A DNA stretch of 64,000 nt from Parasponia andersonii. Taxonomy: Eukaryota > Streptophyta > Magnoliopsida > Rosales > Cannabaceae. The translations under genes and the position numbers were made by a program. Numbering within the stretch: position 1 is the stretch's first letter; each line of letters opens with the position of its first letter. The stretch is from positions 3,032,679-3,096,678 of the forward strand of contig JXTB01000001.1 in assembly GCA_002914805.1 (NCBI GenBank), given 5' to 3'. Below, one piece after another: positions 36,202 through 48,889 of this stretch. Under the pieces are notes generated by a model. The model searched no databases. It had not been told where the DNA came from and saw only the letters and a list, made by a program, of their open reading frames with translations.

Positions 36202-36541
36202 GGATAGTATCACTTTTATATCTGTATTTTGATATTTTGTTCAACTTATATCTTATATTTCGGTTATTATTAATATTGACTTTAAATTTGTTACAAATTT
36301 ATATTTTGACACTAATTTAGAATAGTTAATTTACCAAAATGATTTAATAAATTTATTCGCGGATAAGTTTTTATATGATTTATTTTTAAAGTATCTTAGT
36401 AAATTAACTGCTCTAAATTGGTATCAGGGTATAAATTTAGAACAGATTTCAAATCTAAAGATTAATATTAATAATAACTAAAATAAAAAATATAATTTGA
36501 ACAAAAAGTCAAAATATAATGTATAAAAATGATAATATTCC
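36202..36541. mobile_element. Mutator-like MITE, 340 bp, perfect 10-bp TSD
   Basis: Flanked by identical AAATAAAAAT copies (36192-36201 and 36542-36551); 9-10 bp is typical of Mutator-like elements. The two halves are long inverted copies: GGATAGTATCACTT on the left pairs with a right end that reads GGAATATTATCATT in reverse complement. Similarity extends about 150 bp inward on each side (GTTATTATTAATATT on both arms). Confidence 0.85.
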
Positions 36542-37022
36542 AAATAAAAATTATCAAAGATTTAAGCGACCTTCAGTAAAATGTGCCAAGTTTGCTGCAA
36601 ATCCGAAAACAATAGCAAATGAATTCAAATCGTGTTCTCATATACCATGGTTCAAACCTCACAACGCAAACAAAATAAAGAAAATTTCCTCCAACTAATG
36701 GTGTTTTTGGTTTTAAGCTTTTTTATTTTTTTTTTGTCTTTCTTAATTTTGGTTCTCCTTTCTCATCTTAATCAAATCTAATCCATCTAAAATGTTAATT
36801 TACCCAAAAAAAAAAAAAATCCAATACAGTTTTGCTTGACATTTTCAATTAGTTTGCTGGATGGAGTATTGATTTTAGTGGTACGAGGGAGTAAAATTGA
36901 AACTGTTGGTAGTTCAGGCACAAATTGAGACAATCCACATAGTTCAAGGGTAAAAACAAGAAAGAAATAAAGAATTATTCATGTATATTTGTTCATATAT
37001 GGAAGAAAAAATCTTTATCTGT

Positions 37023-37128
37023 GAAGTTTAAATGAAAGGTCCAATTCTCAAATAAAAATGAAATATTGTATTTTCGAAGTTTAAATGAAAGGTCCAATTC
37101 TCAAATAAAAATGAAATATTGTATTTTC
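37023..37128. repeat. Perfect 53-bp tandem duplication
   Basis: 37023-37075 and 37076-37128 are identical, beginning GAAGTTTAAATGAAAGG. Identity implies a recent event. Confidence 0.96.
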
Positions 37129-37217
37129 TATTTTAACAAGATTAATAAAGTTTACAATCATCAAAATATTTGGCTTTGAAATATATTTTGTATATACATA
37201 TGAAGTCTACAATCATT

Positions 37218-37343
37218 ATTGATGCATGCTTATTCATATATTTTATTATAGTCGTTAAATTACTATTAGATGATGATTCAACAATTAAGAAAAATACTTA
37301 CACATATAGTTAGAAATAAATAATACCTATTTGATTGGCAATC
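37218..37343 (+). mobile_element. MITE fragment, same family as 29954-30191
   Basis: Contains TTGATGCATG, TTTATTATAGTCGTTAAATTACTA, AAAAATACTTACACATA and ends CCTATTTGATTGGCAATC, parallel to the right part of the 29954 element. The left end is missing. Confidence 0.55.
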
Positions 37344-37432
37344 ATATATGTATATGGCTATTTGACAATCTAACGGGTACATTGGTTTGGTTTGGGAGAA
37401 GCAATTCAAAGCATCCCAAATGACAATGATAC

Positions 37433-39691
37433 TGTAAAAACCCCTTATTTTTATGAAGGGTATACCTATAATTTCACTGAATGTTGGGTTAATTTTGAAA
37501 TTAAAAAACAAGTGTTAGAAAATGAGTTAAACTTCTATTCTGGGCTGAAATGTTAGAAACTTGAAGAATATGGATTATTTTCTAACTTTTGAAGGGCGTA
37601 GATGAGAAGAATTTTGAGCTAAAAACCATTTTGAAAGACCAGAAACCCATTTTGAAAGCCCAGAACCCACAACTCCCTCTTCCCTTGTCCTTTCTTTTTC
37701 CTCAAACAAAGAACCCCCCTCAACACTCTCTGTTGCTCGCCGCCCAGAACCCAGACGCCGGAGCTAGGATCCCCAGACGCGCCAACCCGCGCCGGCGACC
37801 ACACTCAAAACAAATTTCGGGCGTCCTCCCTCGTCATCGAAGTCGCCACGTAGGAGCAAATTAGAGGCCTCGAAGAATGACGCCTCCGCGGAGCTTTTGC
37901 TTGCAAGGTCCATCATCGTCCACCACCAGCCTTCACCGCTGACAGGTTAAGCTCTCATAAGACCCCCTTGCTGACATCAAAATAGCTCCTGTAATGATTT
38001 GAGAATTTTGGACAAATTTTCAATGAAATGTTTTTCTAACTATTTTTTGTTTCGACCTTTGGAATGCAATTCCGCTGTCATGTCTGGATTTATTGACGTC
38101 GAAAAACGAATTTTGATATATAATACTTATATGTTTGAACCGGGCATGAAAACCTAGGTACCGAAGGCTCGTGTTTCACCTCAATTTGCTTGCCAAGGCT
38201 CGAGTTCATGCCAGAACTTGAATTCAACAATCTTTGTATCTAACCTTATTATTTTATATGCGTTGATCGTAATTGCGGCATCTGTTTGATCATTCGGTGC
38301 TCGTTTGAAAGCTGACTCCCAAAGCAAGCAACTTTGAGTTCTAATTCTCCATTCATACAATTGAATGACCAGTAGAAATTACCACGAGCCTCGGTAATGA
38401 ATTCTTGTTATTGATAGAGGTAGAGATTCCATTACTTCACTTTACTTTAGTTTTTATAAATTTGCTTATTGGATCAAATATGGAACTTTATGAAATGAAT
38501 TGTGAAATTTGTTTCTAAAATGTTTTGGACCTTTTGATTGATATTAAACAACATGGAAGGTAACTGGTTGGTATGCAATATATATTTTTTTATATTGTTT
38601 TCATATAGGGTTTGGATTTTGTGGATTTTTATTAAAACAGTACTTATGCTAACGAAATTTCTGGAAGATGTGATATATTTGGAAACTTTGTTTTTAGAAC
38701 TAAACTTAGTTTGATTAAAATTATTGCATGATCTATTTTCTGATTTTGTGGAAAATGATATATATCTTAGTTCTTTTAATTCATATAATATTGTATACTT
38801 TCATAGAACTTATGGTATCTATTTAGGATACTCGAACTACATTTCATTCTTCTAGTTACCTACTTAGGTAGCTCAAACTTACAGGTGTTCCAATTGGTCA
38901 CCTCGGACATGTCTTAGATTGCATTGATTGTTATGTGCTTAACTTGAATGTGTATATACATGTTTTGAAAATGTGTCCGATAAAAGTTGGAATTTTGTGA
39001 ACCTTTGAACAATTGTCTTATAAGTGGATTTCTACAAAACTGTCTGATTATGTCACTAACCGTGCATGATTTGGAAGTAAGTATTTGCTTTACTATTAAA
39101 AACTTGTAAACAAATCTCTACTGAGTATTTACGTGTTCATCCTCCTAATTTTCTCCCACATTCAGATATTAGCTCAACCAAGATAAATGCTCATTTGGCT
39201 AGTTGAGTTGTTTAGTATCTCTTGCAGCCTTATTTACTTTTTGGGGTTCATATTACCTAGTACTTTCCTTCCCATCTCCATTGATAATTATTTAGCCATT
39301 TTTATTGACTCTTACAAGTAGATGTACGAGAGAATTTTATCTATTATTAGAGACTTGTGAATATGAGGACATTTTGGAAACTGTAACTAGACTTTTGGAC
39401 TTTAAAATATTTTTCTTTTAACATTTATGTTTAATGAGTGGGTTCAAGTTCAGGAAAATTAACATATGAACGTTTTATGAATTCCTTGTAAACACGTTGT
39501 TTCTTTGAAAACAAATCATTTTTATAAGGATTTCCAAAACAGAACTGTTGTTTCTAATAATAGCTATCGTTTTGTAAGAATTTTGAAATTATAGAACTTT
39601 TTCCAATAGTTTTATAAAATAAAATAATCTATGAAATTTTGGCTTGGGAAAGTCTCATTCTACTACTAACCTGGGGTTCAGATCGTGATCA
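37433..39691 (+). repeat. LTR-like unit, 2.26 kb
   Basis: Begins TGTAAAAACCCC and ends near CGTGATCA, just before the primer-site-like sequence. A GC-rich block at 37740-37960 stands out from its AT-rich surroundings. Confidence 0.5.
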
Positions 39692-39696
39692 AAAAA

Positions 39697-39708
39697 TAGT
39701 ATCAGAGT
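39697..39708 (+). promoter_or_regulatory. Decayed primer binding site
   Basis: TAGTATCAGAGT differs at two of twelve bases from the initiator tRNA-Met site TGGTATCAGAGC. Confidence 0.5.
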
Positions 39709-40674
39709 ATCAGGCTTTAGATCCATCTGTGATCATGTATGTTATGATTTTTGTGTTTAAAAAGGGTTTTGAAGAGACTATTTGTCTAATACCTTATATA
39801 TCACTTGGTCTATGGCTAAATAAGTTATTGTTGTTCTAAATCATTTCGAGTTCTTTGATATTATTTCTAGAGTCAAACTCTAGTGTCTCTTGAAATGGTG
39901 AATTTCAGAAAATCCCTAGTCTCAGGAATTAGTAGGCCTCATTCTTTTTCGAAATCCCTATGTTCGAGTAGCTCTTTATTCTCATATTTCGATGTTCGGT
40001 ATGGTGTTAAGCTGTGTGAATATCACGGATTCCAATATAGCAATTGCACGTTGTTTTCTATGGTTTGATATTATTTGAGGTCTTGGACTATTGTTTGGTT
40101 TTATTTGTGTTACCAAATTGTGTTCGTGCCTTATTGAAGATTGTTCGCTTGTGATGCTTTGATATACCTACTTGGCATTTTGTTCGCACAATTTTATATG
40201 TTTGTCTATTTTTCCGAAGTGAACTTTTTGAAATTGGTAGATTCTTCATTGATTGAAGAATTGGTTTACAGGTATACAATTATTCTAAATTCAATTTCGA
40301 ATTTTAACGTCTTATAAGAATCGACCTTGCAATTATTTGAGTGAGGACCTCTTGACTATTGAGAATTTAGCTGGCCTTAAAACAATTTGTATAATTCGGC
40401 AACCTTTGGTAGTTCCGAATTGCTTATTTTGATTTGAATTATGTGGGCTCTTATAAATGATCGATGATGTATAGTCGTTTTTAAAGGGACCATAGGCGTT
40501 TCGAAATTTATTATAGGGTGGGTAAAGACGCTCCATATTTTTTGAAGGATTTTGAGTATTTCAAATTCACATTAGCTAAAGCCTTTGGATGATGTGGTCT
40601 TATGCTTTTACTTGTTCTGAATTTGTTAGTACCCTCAGTCCCGTCAAGGTCTTCTTAGCTAAGGTATTCCGTTC

Positions 40675-41130
40675 TCCTTTCTTTTCTTTATGCGAAGAAC
40701 CCACTTAACACCTCTCTATTGCTAGCCCAAAACCCAGCCACGGAAGCTAGGACCCCCAGAAGCTCCTACCTGCGCTAGCGACCTCTCCTAGAGAATGTCT
40801 GGTGTCCTCCCTCATCGTTGGAGTCTCCGGGTAGGGGCATATCGGAGGCCTCGAAGAATGACACCTTATGGGGCTTTTGCTCCCTAGGTCCGCCACCAAC
40901 CTTCACCACAAATGGGTGAAGCTCCCATAAGCCACAATCGAGCCTGTGTACCCCCGTTGTTTGTTGGTGTCAAAATAGCTTCGGTAATGATTTGAGTATT
41001 TTGACAAATTCTCAATGTAATATGTTTCCAAAAAATTTTTGTTTCAGCCATTCGAATGCAATTTCATTGTCATATTTGGATTTGTTGACGTCGAGAAACG
41101 AATTTTGACCATATAATACTTATATGTTTC
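40675..41130 (+). repeat. Partial second copy of the LTR-like unit
   Basis: Diverged direct copy of about 37680-38141; shared text includes GAGGCCTCGAAGAATGAC and TTGACGTCGA(A/G)AAACGAATTTTGA. It lacks the first ~245 bp and everything after about position 710 of the unit. Confidence 0.8.
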
Positions 41131-44100
41131 ATCTGCATTAAGATGAAAATGAATTTCTAATACCTCCGTGTACCTCCGTTTGAAAATTAAAATTTTCAAT
41201 TTATGGTATGCAGGTAAATTATTAATTAAAAAAAAAAAAAGAATAAGAAAAGTTATCATGGGTACAAGGGTTTTGGCCAAATTCAAAAGAAAGGGGAAAA
41301 AAGGATAGCATAGGACCTAGTACATTAGGACAAATGGAAAATAAAATAAAATAAAAAAAAGTTATTATCAATATTATACTAAGTTACATATAGCATCAGG
41401 TAAACTAAAAAGGGGAAGAAATATATATAAAATGAGAGAAAGAAAGTTAAGTGCAATTATTGCTTTTATTTATTTTTTTTTTTTTAAAAGGAATGTGTCT
41501 AGTGCAATTAAAAGAATTTCATTGCTTAAATCCCCAAATAAGCATACAACCAAAATAAAAAAATGATAATGATAGAGATCTCAATTTTTATCCAACTTTT
41601 TCAATAGCATATGATATGGCATGTGATTTATCACATATCAATTGGTGAATTAACACTTAATATTAATAGGGACAAATTACTTGCCACATAAGGTGATATT
41701 AAAAAAGTTAGATAAATGAGATCTAAAGCATTATTCAAATAGAAAAGAGTATTAAATTAGGTTCAATTGTCAAATTTGGGTGAAAAAAGTTGAAAAGACT
41801 CCCCAGGAGAACTATTGTTTTTTTTAATATATGTATACATATATATATATATTAGGACGTGTCACTGCCCTAACAAAACATGTCACATCTTGACAGGCGT
41901 TAATGCACAAAAGAAATTAGGAAGAATATACATCAAAATAGGCATATTTTGGGACACATGCTAGTTATAAAAAAAAAAAAAAAAAACTTTGAAAAATATG
42001 TTTGTGGGTAAAAATATCCTTAATAATACCTAAGGAAAAATATGTATCTTTGTCAATTTTACTCTTCCCTCACAAGATCCTTATCCAAACCTCTCTCTCA
42101 CACAAAACCTCTCACCTTCTCTCTCTTTCTCGAATAAAAATCTTAGTCAATCTGAGAATTATAATACTCCCTACTCACACAAAGTCTCGTTCCTATCTTT
42201 CCCAACACGATCAAAGTCCCTCTCTCTTTCGTTCTCTTTCACCTCTCATTCTCAACAAGTTTAACTCATCATTTTCCTCTTTTCTCTCTTCACTCTCCTC
42301 CAGATACTTATGTGTATAGTTTAAAATAGCTTATTATCAAATTCAGAGTTATTATAGAGTAATTTATGTGTTGAAAAATCATTATGAGATTAATTTTTGC
42401 AAATTAATTGTCGAAAGTTTTTAATGATTTTCAATAGTTTTCGATGAAAATGATATTTTCGATACAATTACAATGAAAATGGTACTTTTGATAATTTTTT
42501 ATGAGATTTTGATGGTTTATTTTCGACAATATTTCGACAAAAGTGGAATTTAATACAAAATTTTGATAAAATGGTATTTTTGATACTTTTTTATACTATT
42601 TCGATAAGTGGTATTTTTGACGATATTTACATGAAAATGGTATCTTCGAAAATATTTCGATGAAAATAGTATTTTCGATAACTTTTGACGTAATTACGAT
42701 ATAATTTTGATTAAATGATATTTTGATAAAATTTTGATAGTTTTTCACAATTTCGTAAATTATGATAAAAGAGGTAAAAATTAACTCAAATTTAATTTTT
42801 TAACACATAAATTACCCTAGAATATTTCAAAACTTGATAACAAACTATTTTAAACTATACTCACTACATTTAAACAGAGAAATTTCAATGATTACTTATG
42901 TTTGAGAAGATGTGATATATTAAGAGACATATAAGATGAAAAAAAAAAATATTGAGGATACTTTAGACTTTTCAATTGGGTATATATATATATATTACCA
43001 AATTTTATTGAGGGGGAGTACGCCTTAAATTAGGCATATTTTACCTAATTTGTGAAGTGCAAACTGAAGCAAGCATCAATGCTTATCTTGCGTTCATTTG
43101 CTTTATTTTTTTTCTTTTATTGGCTTGCCTGATTAATGTCAAGCATATATGCAAGAGTTACTTCCATATTTTTTAGAAAAATCTGCTCCTACGTCCTATT
43201 TTTTTTCCTATTTTTTTTCATTGAACCCCAAAAAATAATTAATAAATTTAATTGCTTAACTGATGCAAACAAGGAATATAATGTATTAGAAAGTTATTAT
43301 TATTTTTATTAATTAGATTTTATATTAATTATTAGGTTATTTTAATTTTGAGTAACTAGTTTTATGTTTCCTAATTTCATCAATTTCTCATTTTCATTTA
43401 GTTTACTAATTGAGTTGAATTGTCCATCTATAAGCGTGCTTATCTACGTAAATTTTGTTTCTCCAGATTATGAATGAATATTGAGTGATTATTGAGTTTT
43501 CTCTCTCTATGATTTTTTTTCTCTGAGTTGTCATCTATTTTAATTATATTCACCCCTTGACATTCTATATATTCTCTTTCTATTTTTTGAACTTATCTTA
43601 TATCATTAAGTCAGACAATTAGAGACCAAATAACCAATAATTTATGACATGTTTATTAAAGAGTAATGGAAATGATATATAGAGTAATGATTCTCGTTCA
43701 AATGTTTACTAAAATATAGGAAAAGGGGAAATGCGCGAGGCCTATACAAATTTGGGGGAAAAGAATGGGAATGCTTCCTCCACCAACATCTTAAGGAATG
43801 TGATTACTTGTAAATAATTTTTCCTCTTTTTCTAATTATTAAAATTATAAAATACAATTTTACCTCAAAAAATTTATGTACTTTAAAACATACATACATT
43901 TAAAATGATAGTTTAATAAATATAATGCATTCCTATTACTTTTTCCATGTTAAGTAAACTAGATAGTAGTCTAATGAATATGATTCCCTTTTCTATTAGG
44001 TTTAATTAAATAATATAGTACAAATAATGATTCTCCTACCCTTTTATTATATTCTCATTCATTTTCTCTTCTATTCATTCTGATTACGATTAAAAGTGTC

Positions 44101-44674
44101 ATTAAAGAAGTATTTACACCCATGGGGCTTATTAATGCCTTCATGATGAAAAAAAGTGACTCATTCATGAATTTAATCAAAACTAATCCCGTTATCATGT
44201 TATACATCTGAAATTATTTAGATATTTTATTTCAACCTGCAACACCCTGCCACCACAGCGAATCCTAATTCTGAACCCGATTGTACTTTTATCTAACTGG
44301 TCTTGAAATATTTCGATTGCGATCAGACTTGTTTGACTATCGATGTTGGCCATTTCGACTGGAGGTCAAAAAATATGGACAAAGGTTAAAAATTTTCGAT
44401 TGCGGTTAAACATAGGTTTTTTTCTTTTTTAAAAAAAGAACCCAATTAAACAGATAAAATATTTGTAAGTATACTAGGGGCTGCATTCTAAATAAAAATA
44501 GGGGCTTATAGAAATGTGACCAAATTTTGGGCCCAATTTTAGTAAATGTCTCTTTGTCAAATATTATAGTAAAATATCTCGTGTATATACTTATATACCG
44601 AGTGTAAAATTTTATATACCAAGTATCAAAAATTATATATCCAGTACATTTCACTACTGTAACTAAAATTGATA
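41131..44674. other. Gene-free AT-rich stretch
   Basis: No gene recognised. It contains microsatellites near 41832 and 42980, a pyrimidine-rich block (42060-42300) and a degenerate minisatellite (42405-42740). Confidence 0.5.
42405..42740. repeat. Degenerate minisatellite of TTTCGATGAAAATGGTATTT units
   Basis: About ten imperfect units of 25-40 bp combining GAAAATGGTATTTT with CGATAATTTT. Spacing is irregular. Confidence 0.6.
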
Positions 44675-44679
44675 AATAT

Positions 44680-45512
44680 TGTTGGAGCGGTTTCCACCAG
44701 CTATCACGTGTCGCTGAACTGCTGATGTTACACCTTCCAACTGTCTTCGTATCCTTGCTATCCCAAAATGTTCCCGGTTTCGGGAGGGTCAGAGAGGCGG
44801 GGGTGGCCACCTGCAAAGACTCTCTGATGCTTAAGTTAGATATTTACCCATGAGATTGAGTAGTAAAGATTCAGTTTTTTTTTTCTGTATGAGTATGTCT
44901 TTTCTCTTGCTTATAAAACTTTTTTAAAATACTTCTTTTTCACATGCGTACATGCCTCTTTTTTGGGGACGCATGGCTCATATATATGGTCCTGAAATTG
45001 TGAACCTTCTGGTTCTCAATCTCAGGACTGAGTACCTTTTTCCTCAAGACTTTGTCCAGAGGCCACGGGCCGAGATTACCGTGATCCCCCTTGCACCGTT
45101 GTAGCCTAGTTTCCACTGTCCCCTATGGCTCGAGTCTGTTAAGGGTGAGATTTGGATAAATCGCCGTTCTGTCAGGACGGCTTGCCCCCTGTACACACCT
45201 ACTCAAGATCGTATTAAATGCTCTGTCTGGGTCTGGAGCTATGAGTTGCTTTTCATTGTACTCTAGTGGAAGACCTTTGGGCTTCCGACCCCTAGCTGTT
45301 GAGGTAAGAATCGGACTGGGCCGAGTATATCCAGGGTCTGGGATGGGCTCGGTCCTAACCTTGGACAGCCCAATGGCCGATGTGGTACCACGTGCGACTC
45401 GCGTAACCTTTGGCTAATCACTCTCGACACATGTCGAACGGTGGGCCCTGTTTGTGACCTGTTCTGCCACTTAATCATCCACGTGGTGTATGATTTGGGA
45501 ACGGGTCCCACA
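44680..45512 (-). repeat. 3' LTR (left) of the Tat-type element, 833 bp
   Basis: On the plus strand TGTTGGAGCGG to GGGTCCCACA. Matches 51134-51918; the other copy lacks about 50 bp present here near 45368-45418. Confidence 0.9.
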
Positions 45513-45531
45513 ACTGCCCCCATTTCCCTAC
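45513..45531 (-). promoter_or_regulatory. Polypurine tract of the Tat-type element
   Basis: On the minus strand GGGAAATGGGGGCAGT ends exactly at the LTR start TGTGGGACCC. It fixes the element orientation. Confidence 0.75.
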
Positions 45532-45856
45532 TTGATGGATTCGTATCCATCAAGTGGGGAAATCGTTTCTCTGTTCTTCCAATTTGAGGGATACACGTGG
45601 CTCCTCCTTGCCAATGCGGAGGCACGCCATCCCATGTCGTAAATTTTTTTTTTTAAATTTCGAAGTTCGGACTGTTCGGTCTCCCTTGCTCTCTCCTTTT
45701 CCAGAAAAACTCTTCGGCTCCCCCTCAATAAAAGCCGCATTTATGCTCATCTGCTACTTTACTAAAATCTTTAATTATTCTAGCCTCGTAAAATCTTAGG
45801 GTTTCCGACTTCTCCCCTTTCTAGAGACTTTTGCTCTTTCGATCGTATCCAAAACG

Positions 45857-48714
45857 ATGGCCTCAAATCAAGATCAGGAATTGCACACCATCGTGGATTC
45901 AGAGTTGGATTCGCTGAGGAGACAGCTCTACCTCCCCAGCAGAGTCACGCTACAAAGGGTCGAGGGCCTCGCGGATTGGTATCTATGTCCCTCTGTCACT
46001 GAAGGCTCTATTATTTTGGGAAGAAAACATCTGGAATGGCTGCGATTCCCTCTTTCTCCTCTGATCCACCAGTTCTTCGCTTTGACGAGGATCTACCTGA
46101 TGTAGTTAAATGCAAACGGGGTCATGATTTTGATGGGGCTTTCTGCCCTGTCAGTTCTTTATAACTTGCATATCGACCAGGAGGTGGTTTTTTATGCTTA
46201 CAAACTCACCCTCATCCCTAAAAAGTTCCTACCCCACCTTTTACCTTCAACCGCTCCCGGGACGTCACATTTTCTGGGGCTTGCCGAGATCGGACAAGCA
46301 ATGGGACTCCCACTCTAGGCTATACGCCGTTGGAGGGGCGTGGTGCTCCCCTTGGGTGAATAGAGAGCACTTCTAAATTCCCTCAGTTTTCCTGCAGAGT
46401 AAGTGCTAGGTCGTGCTTTTCGGGTCTGCCTTCTCCTCGTCTGTTATTGCTCATGTTATTTTGTATTGTGTAGCCTCTGCAGAAGAAAACAGGTTTAAGC
46501 CGCATTTGTCGGCGGGACGGCTCAAAGGCCTGGAAGGGATAGTCATCTTCGGATCTCATGGGGACTGCCGACACATCCAGGTCGCCCTCAATCCCCAGGT
46601 GATGAATATAATGCCTACGATAGTCTCATACCTTCCCTTCCCTCTGGACACCTGGGTTATCACGAAGCACCTGCGGAGCCGACTTGATGCCTCTACCCTG
46701 AACTGATTCCGCCGGGACGAGCATGATCGCATCGCCATGGTGGGTCTTCAGGTTACGGCTTCAAGCCAGTTCGTAGGTTCCAACGACCTGGTGGCGCCGA
46801 CTAGCCACGAGCTCGAAGAGGTCGTGAGGTTCGTGGCCGAAGAGTGCATCAGGCTCCGTAGGGAGGAAGCCGCCGCCCCTAAGAGGGCTAGAGGTGGGTC
46901 CATTTCCGCATCCTTGAGCTTCGTTGATCAGGTTATGGCCATGATCTAAATATGTTACTTGTTCTTTACAGGTTATGAGATGAGCCCCTCGGCAGACCCC
47001 TCCCCCATCAAGGGGGGGTACCGCTGGGCATCGGGCTCGCCCCAAGGCAACCACTGGTCGTCGTCTCGTGGTGTCTTCAGAGGATGAAGTGCCCGTGGTC
47101 CCCCGCTCAGATGCAAGCGGACCTCCGTCTGGGGAAACGTCAGCCACACGGGCCGTATATAGCAAGGGGATTCCCCTGAGTCTGCCCGGGGGGTCTGCTG
47201 CACCAACTTCTTCCACCTCCGACTCTGGTTCGAAAATGAGCGTAGGGTCAGGTGCTGCTTGCCTCGGCGGGGAGATCGCTGAGCTCAGTGGGGGGTTCCG
47301 AGGTTGAAATCCCGGCTGTCTTCCCCTCTTCTGGTCCCAATAAAGCGGCGCCACGAGGTCAGCTCATTTAAAAAAGAAGAGGGACCAGCGGAGAAGAGGG
47401 GCAGCGTTGCCCCCTCGTCTGACAGTGGTGACGATGGGGCCACGTTGACCCTTCTAAGAAGAAGAAGGTTTGTGCGCAACGGCCCGTCAGGAGGGGATGC
47501 ACCGCCTCCTACCGTCACCGACGGTGCTCTCGGCGGCGCCCAGCTTTCCTCCATCCCTACCACTGCTGCTTCGGGGGCATGCCCAGTCGAGGGAGAGGGT
47601 GCCCTCGTGATTGGTAGGGTGGAGTCGCGTTCTGCAAATGTGGACAACACCCAAAAAGAATGTCTAGTTGCAGAACTCGAGCTAGAGGCGCTCTCCTTGG
47701 AGAACGTCGAGCTCGTCGCTAGCCGTACCTTCGCGCAGGTTTGGCTCGTCTGGTTGCCTCTATACTCCTCAGCATCCTTGTTAGATGCTGACTTTTTTTA
47801 TTTATCTTTCAGCTAGCCGCCATCCGGTCTTTCTATTCCTCTCGCGTCAGGGCCCTGACCGAGGAACTGAACTCTCGTTCTGCACTGGCCAAGCGTAGCG
47901 AGACTGCCCTTGCCAAGTTGAGGATTGACTTTGATTTATATCGGAACCTCGATGAGACGAGGGTCAGCAGTGCGGTGGCTCACGCCGTGAGTGTCGAGAG
48001 GGTCAGGCGCGAGGAGCTAGCTGCGAGACTAGCCGAAGTGGAGGCCGATAGGCTTGCTCAATCTGAGGCTGTCAAACTGGGCCAAAACGAGCTCAAGGCC
48101 AAGAAGCAAGAGTTGCAGAGTGCTGGGGTGGAGATGGAGCTGGCCTTCCTCGCTCGCGATAGGGCCGTTGATGATGCTAAAGAGGCGAGGAAAGTCGAAG
48201 TCAGAGCCAAACTGGAGGCCCATTCTCTGCAACGCAGACTCGACCGGTCGAACAAGATAAGCCAACATCTTTACTTGGACCACGTAAAATTGATTAGGAC
48301 TCAAGTAGAGTTGTCTCACAAGTACAACGAAGACCTTGCTGACATTAACGCCCTTTTGGTCGACTTGTCGCAGTGGCAGGCGGAGCTGAGGCTGACGGTA
48401 CTGAGGGATAGACTACTGAACGCGGAAAAACTAAAAATGAGGTATTAGAGGTAGGTGGATGTCCTTTCGAAGGCCACACAGAGGTGGTAACACCAGACCA
48501 GTTTGACAAGCAGAAAGGCATCGAAAGAGACCACTATTCCGTCAAGTACTACATGCAACAGCTTGGGGATGGGATCAACATCGCGTACCCTGCTGACGTG
48601 CTGAAGATGCTTGCCGCAGAAAAGGACGGGCCCTCTACATCCGCCTCTATTGCCAAAGAGCTTATCCCCATTTTCGGTCTGCCAGATCAAACTTCGGAAG
48701 TCCCTGGCGGTTAG
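45857..48714 (+). pseudogene. Antisense ORF of the Tat-type element: PF04195-like domain plus coiled coil, with introns
   Basis: Starts at ATG 45857 (MASNQDQELHTIVDSEL). Residues 40-150 (HLEWLRFPLSPLIHQFFALT and on) resemble the plant 'putative gypsy type transposon' domain (PF04195), of unknown function. Three intron-like gaps fit: 46399-46473 (GTAAGT...TAG), one ending CAG at 46971, and 47739-47812 (CAG|GT...CAG). Across the last, TFAQ joins LAAIRSFYSS in frame. A middle region rich in Ser, Gly and Pro precedes a long charged coiled coil (about 47840-48330, EELAARLAEVEADRLAQ). The tail near 48484 reads VTPDQFDKQKGIERDHYSV. Stops at 46103 (TAG) and 46704 (TGA) and frame changes near 46320 and 48475 mean this copy is broken. 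It runs against the element's own strand. Confidence 0.7.
47739..47812 (+). other. Predicted intron in the antisense ORF
   Basis: CAG|GTTTGG donor and TTTATCTTTCAG acceptor, 74 bp, T-rich before the acceptor. Removing it joins two long open frames that are otherwise out of phase. Confidence 0.7.
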
Positions 48715-48889
48715 CCTGGTCTTGGGGTCTTAACTGGTGAAGGGTCTGGTGCGGTCATTTTATCCAGCGACGAATCTGACCCTAGTACACCACCCTCCAC
48801 CGCGGCTGGTCCAAGCGCCGGAACTAGCTGCGCTCCCCTGGCCGGAGGTAATTAGGGTCCTTAATTTTTTACATTTATAAAGTTGACCC

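Larger units (their letters stand above)
36552..37432. other. Gene-free AT-rich stretch
   Basis: No gene recognised. It contains the 53-bp tandem duplication and a MITE fragment listed separately. Confidence 0.5.
37433..41130 (+). mobile_element. Degraded chromovirus-like LTR retrotransposon remnant
   Basis: A long LTR-like unit (37433-39691) starting TGTAAAAACCCC is followed by a decayed initiator-Met-type primer binding site. Then comes about 1 kb of noncoding sequence and a second partial copy of the LTR (40675-41130). No pol domain remains. Start sequence, LTR length over 2 kb and primer type suggest a relative of the Tekay-like element; this is inference. Confidence 0.55.

Noticed and set aside
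42002..42319. A Ser/Leu-rich frame of 105 codons
   Set aside because: It comes from a CT-rich tract and has no similarity I recognise.
45857..46320. Calling the plus-strand ORF the gag of the element
   Set aside because: The polypurine tract and integrase remnant show the element runs on the minus strand, and the ORF lacks a zinc knuckle.
46761..47354. A 197-codon minus-strand frame across the antisense ORF
   Set aside because: It is the shadow of the GC-rich plus-strand coding region, with no recognisable domain.
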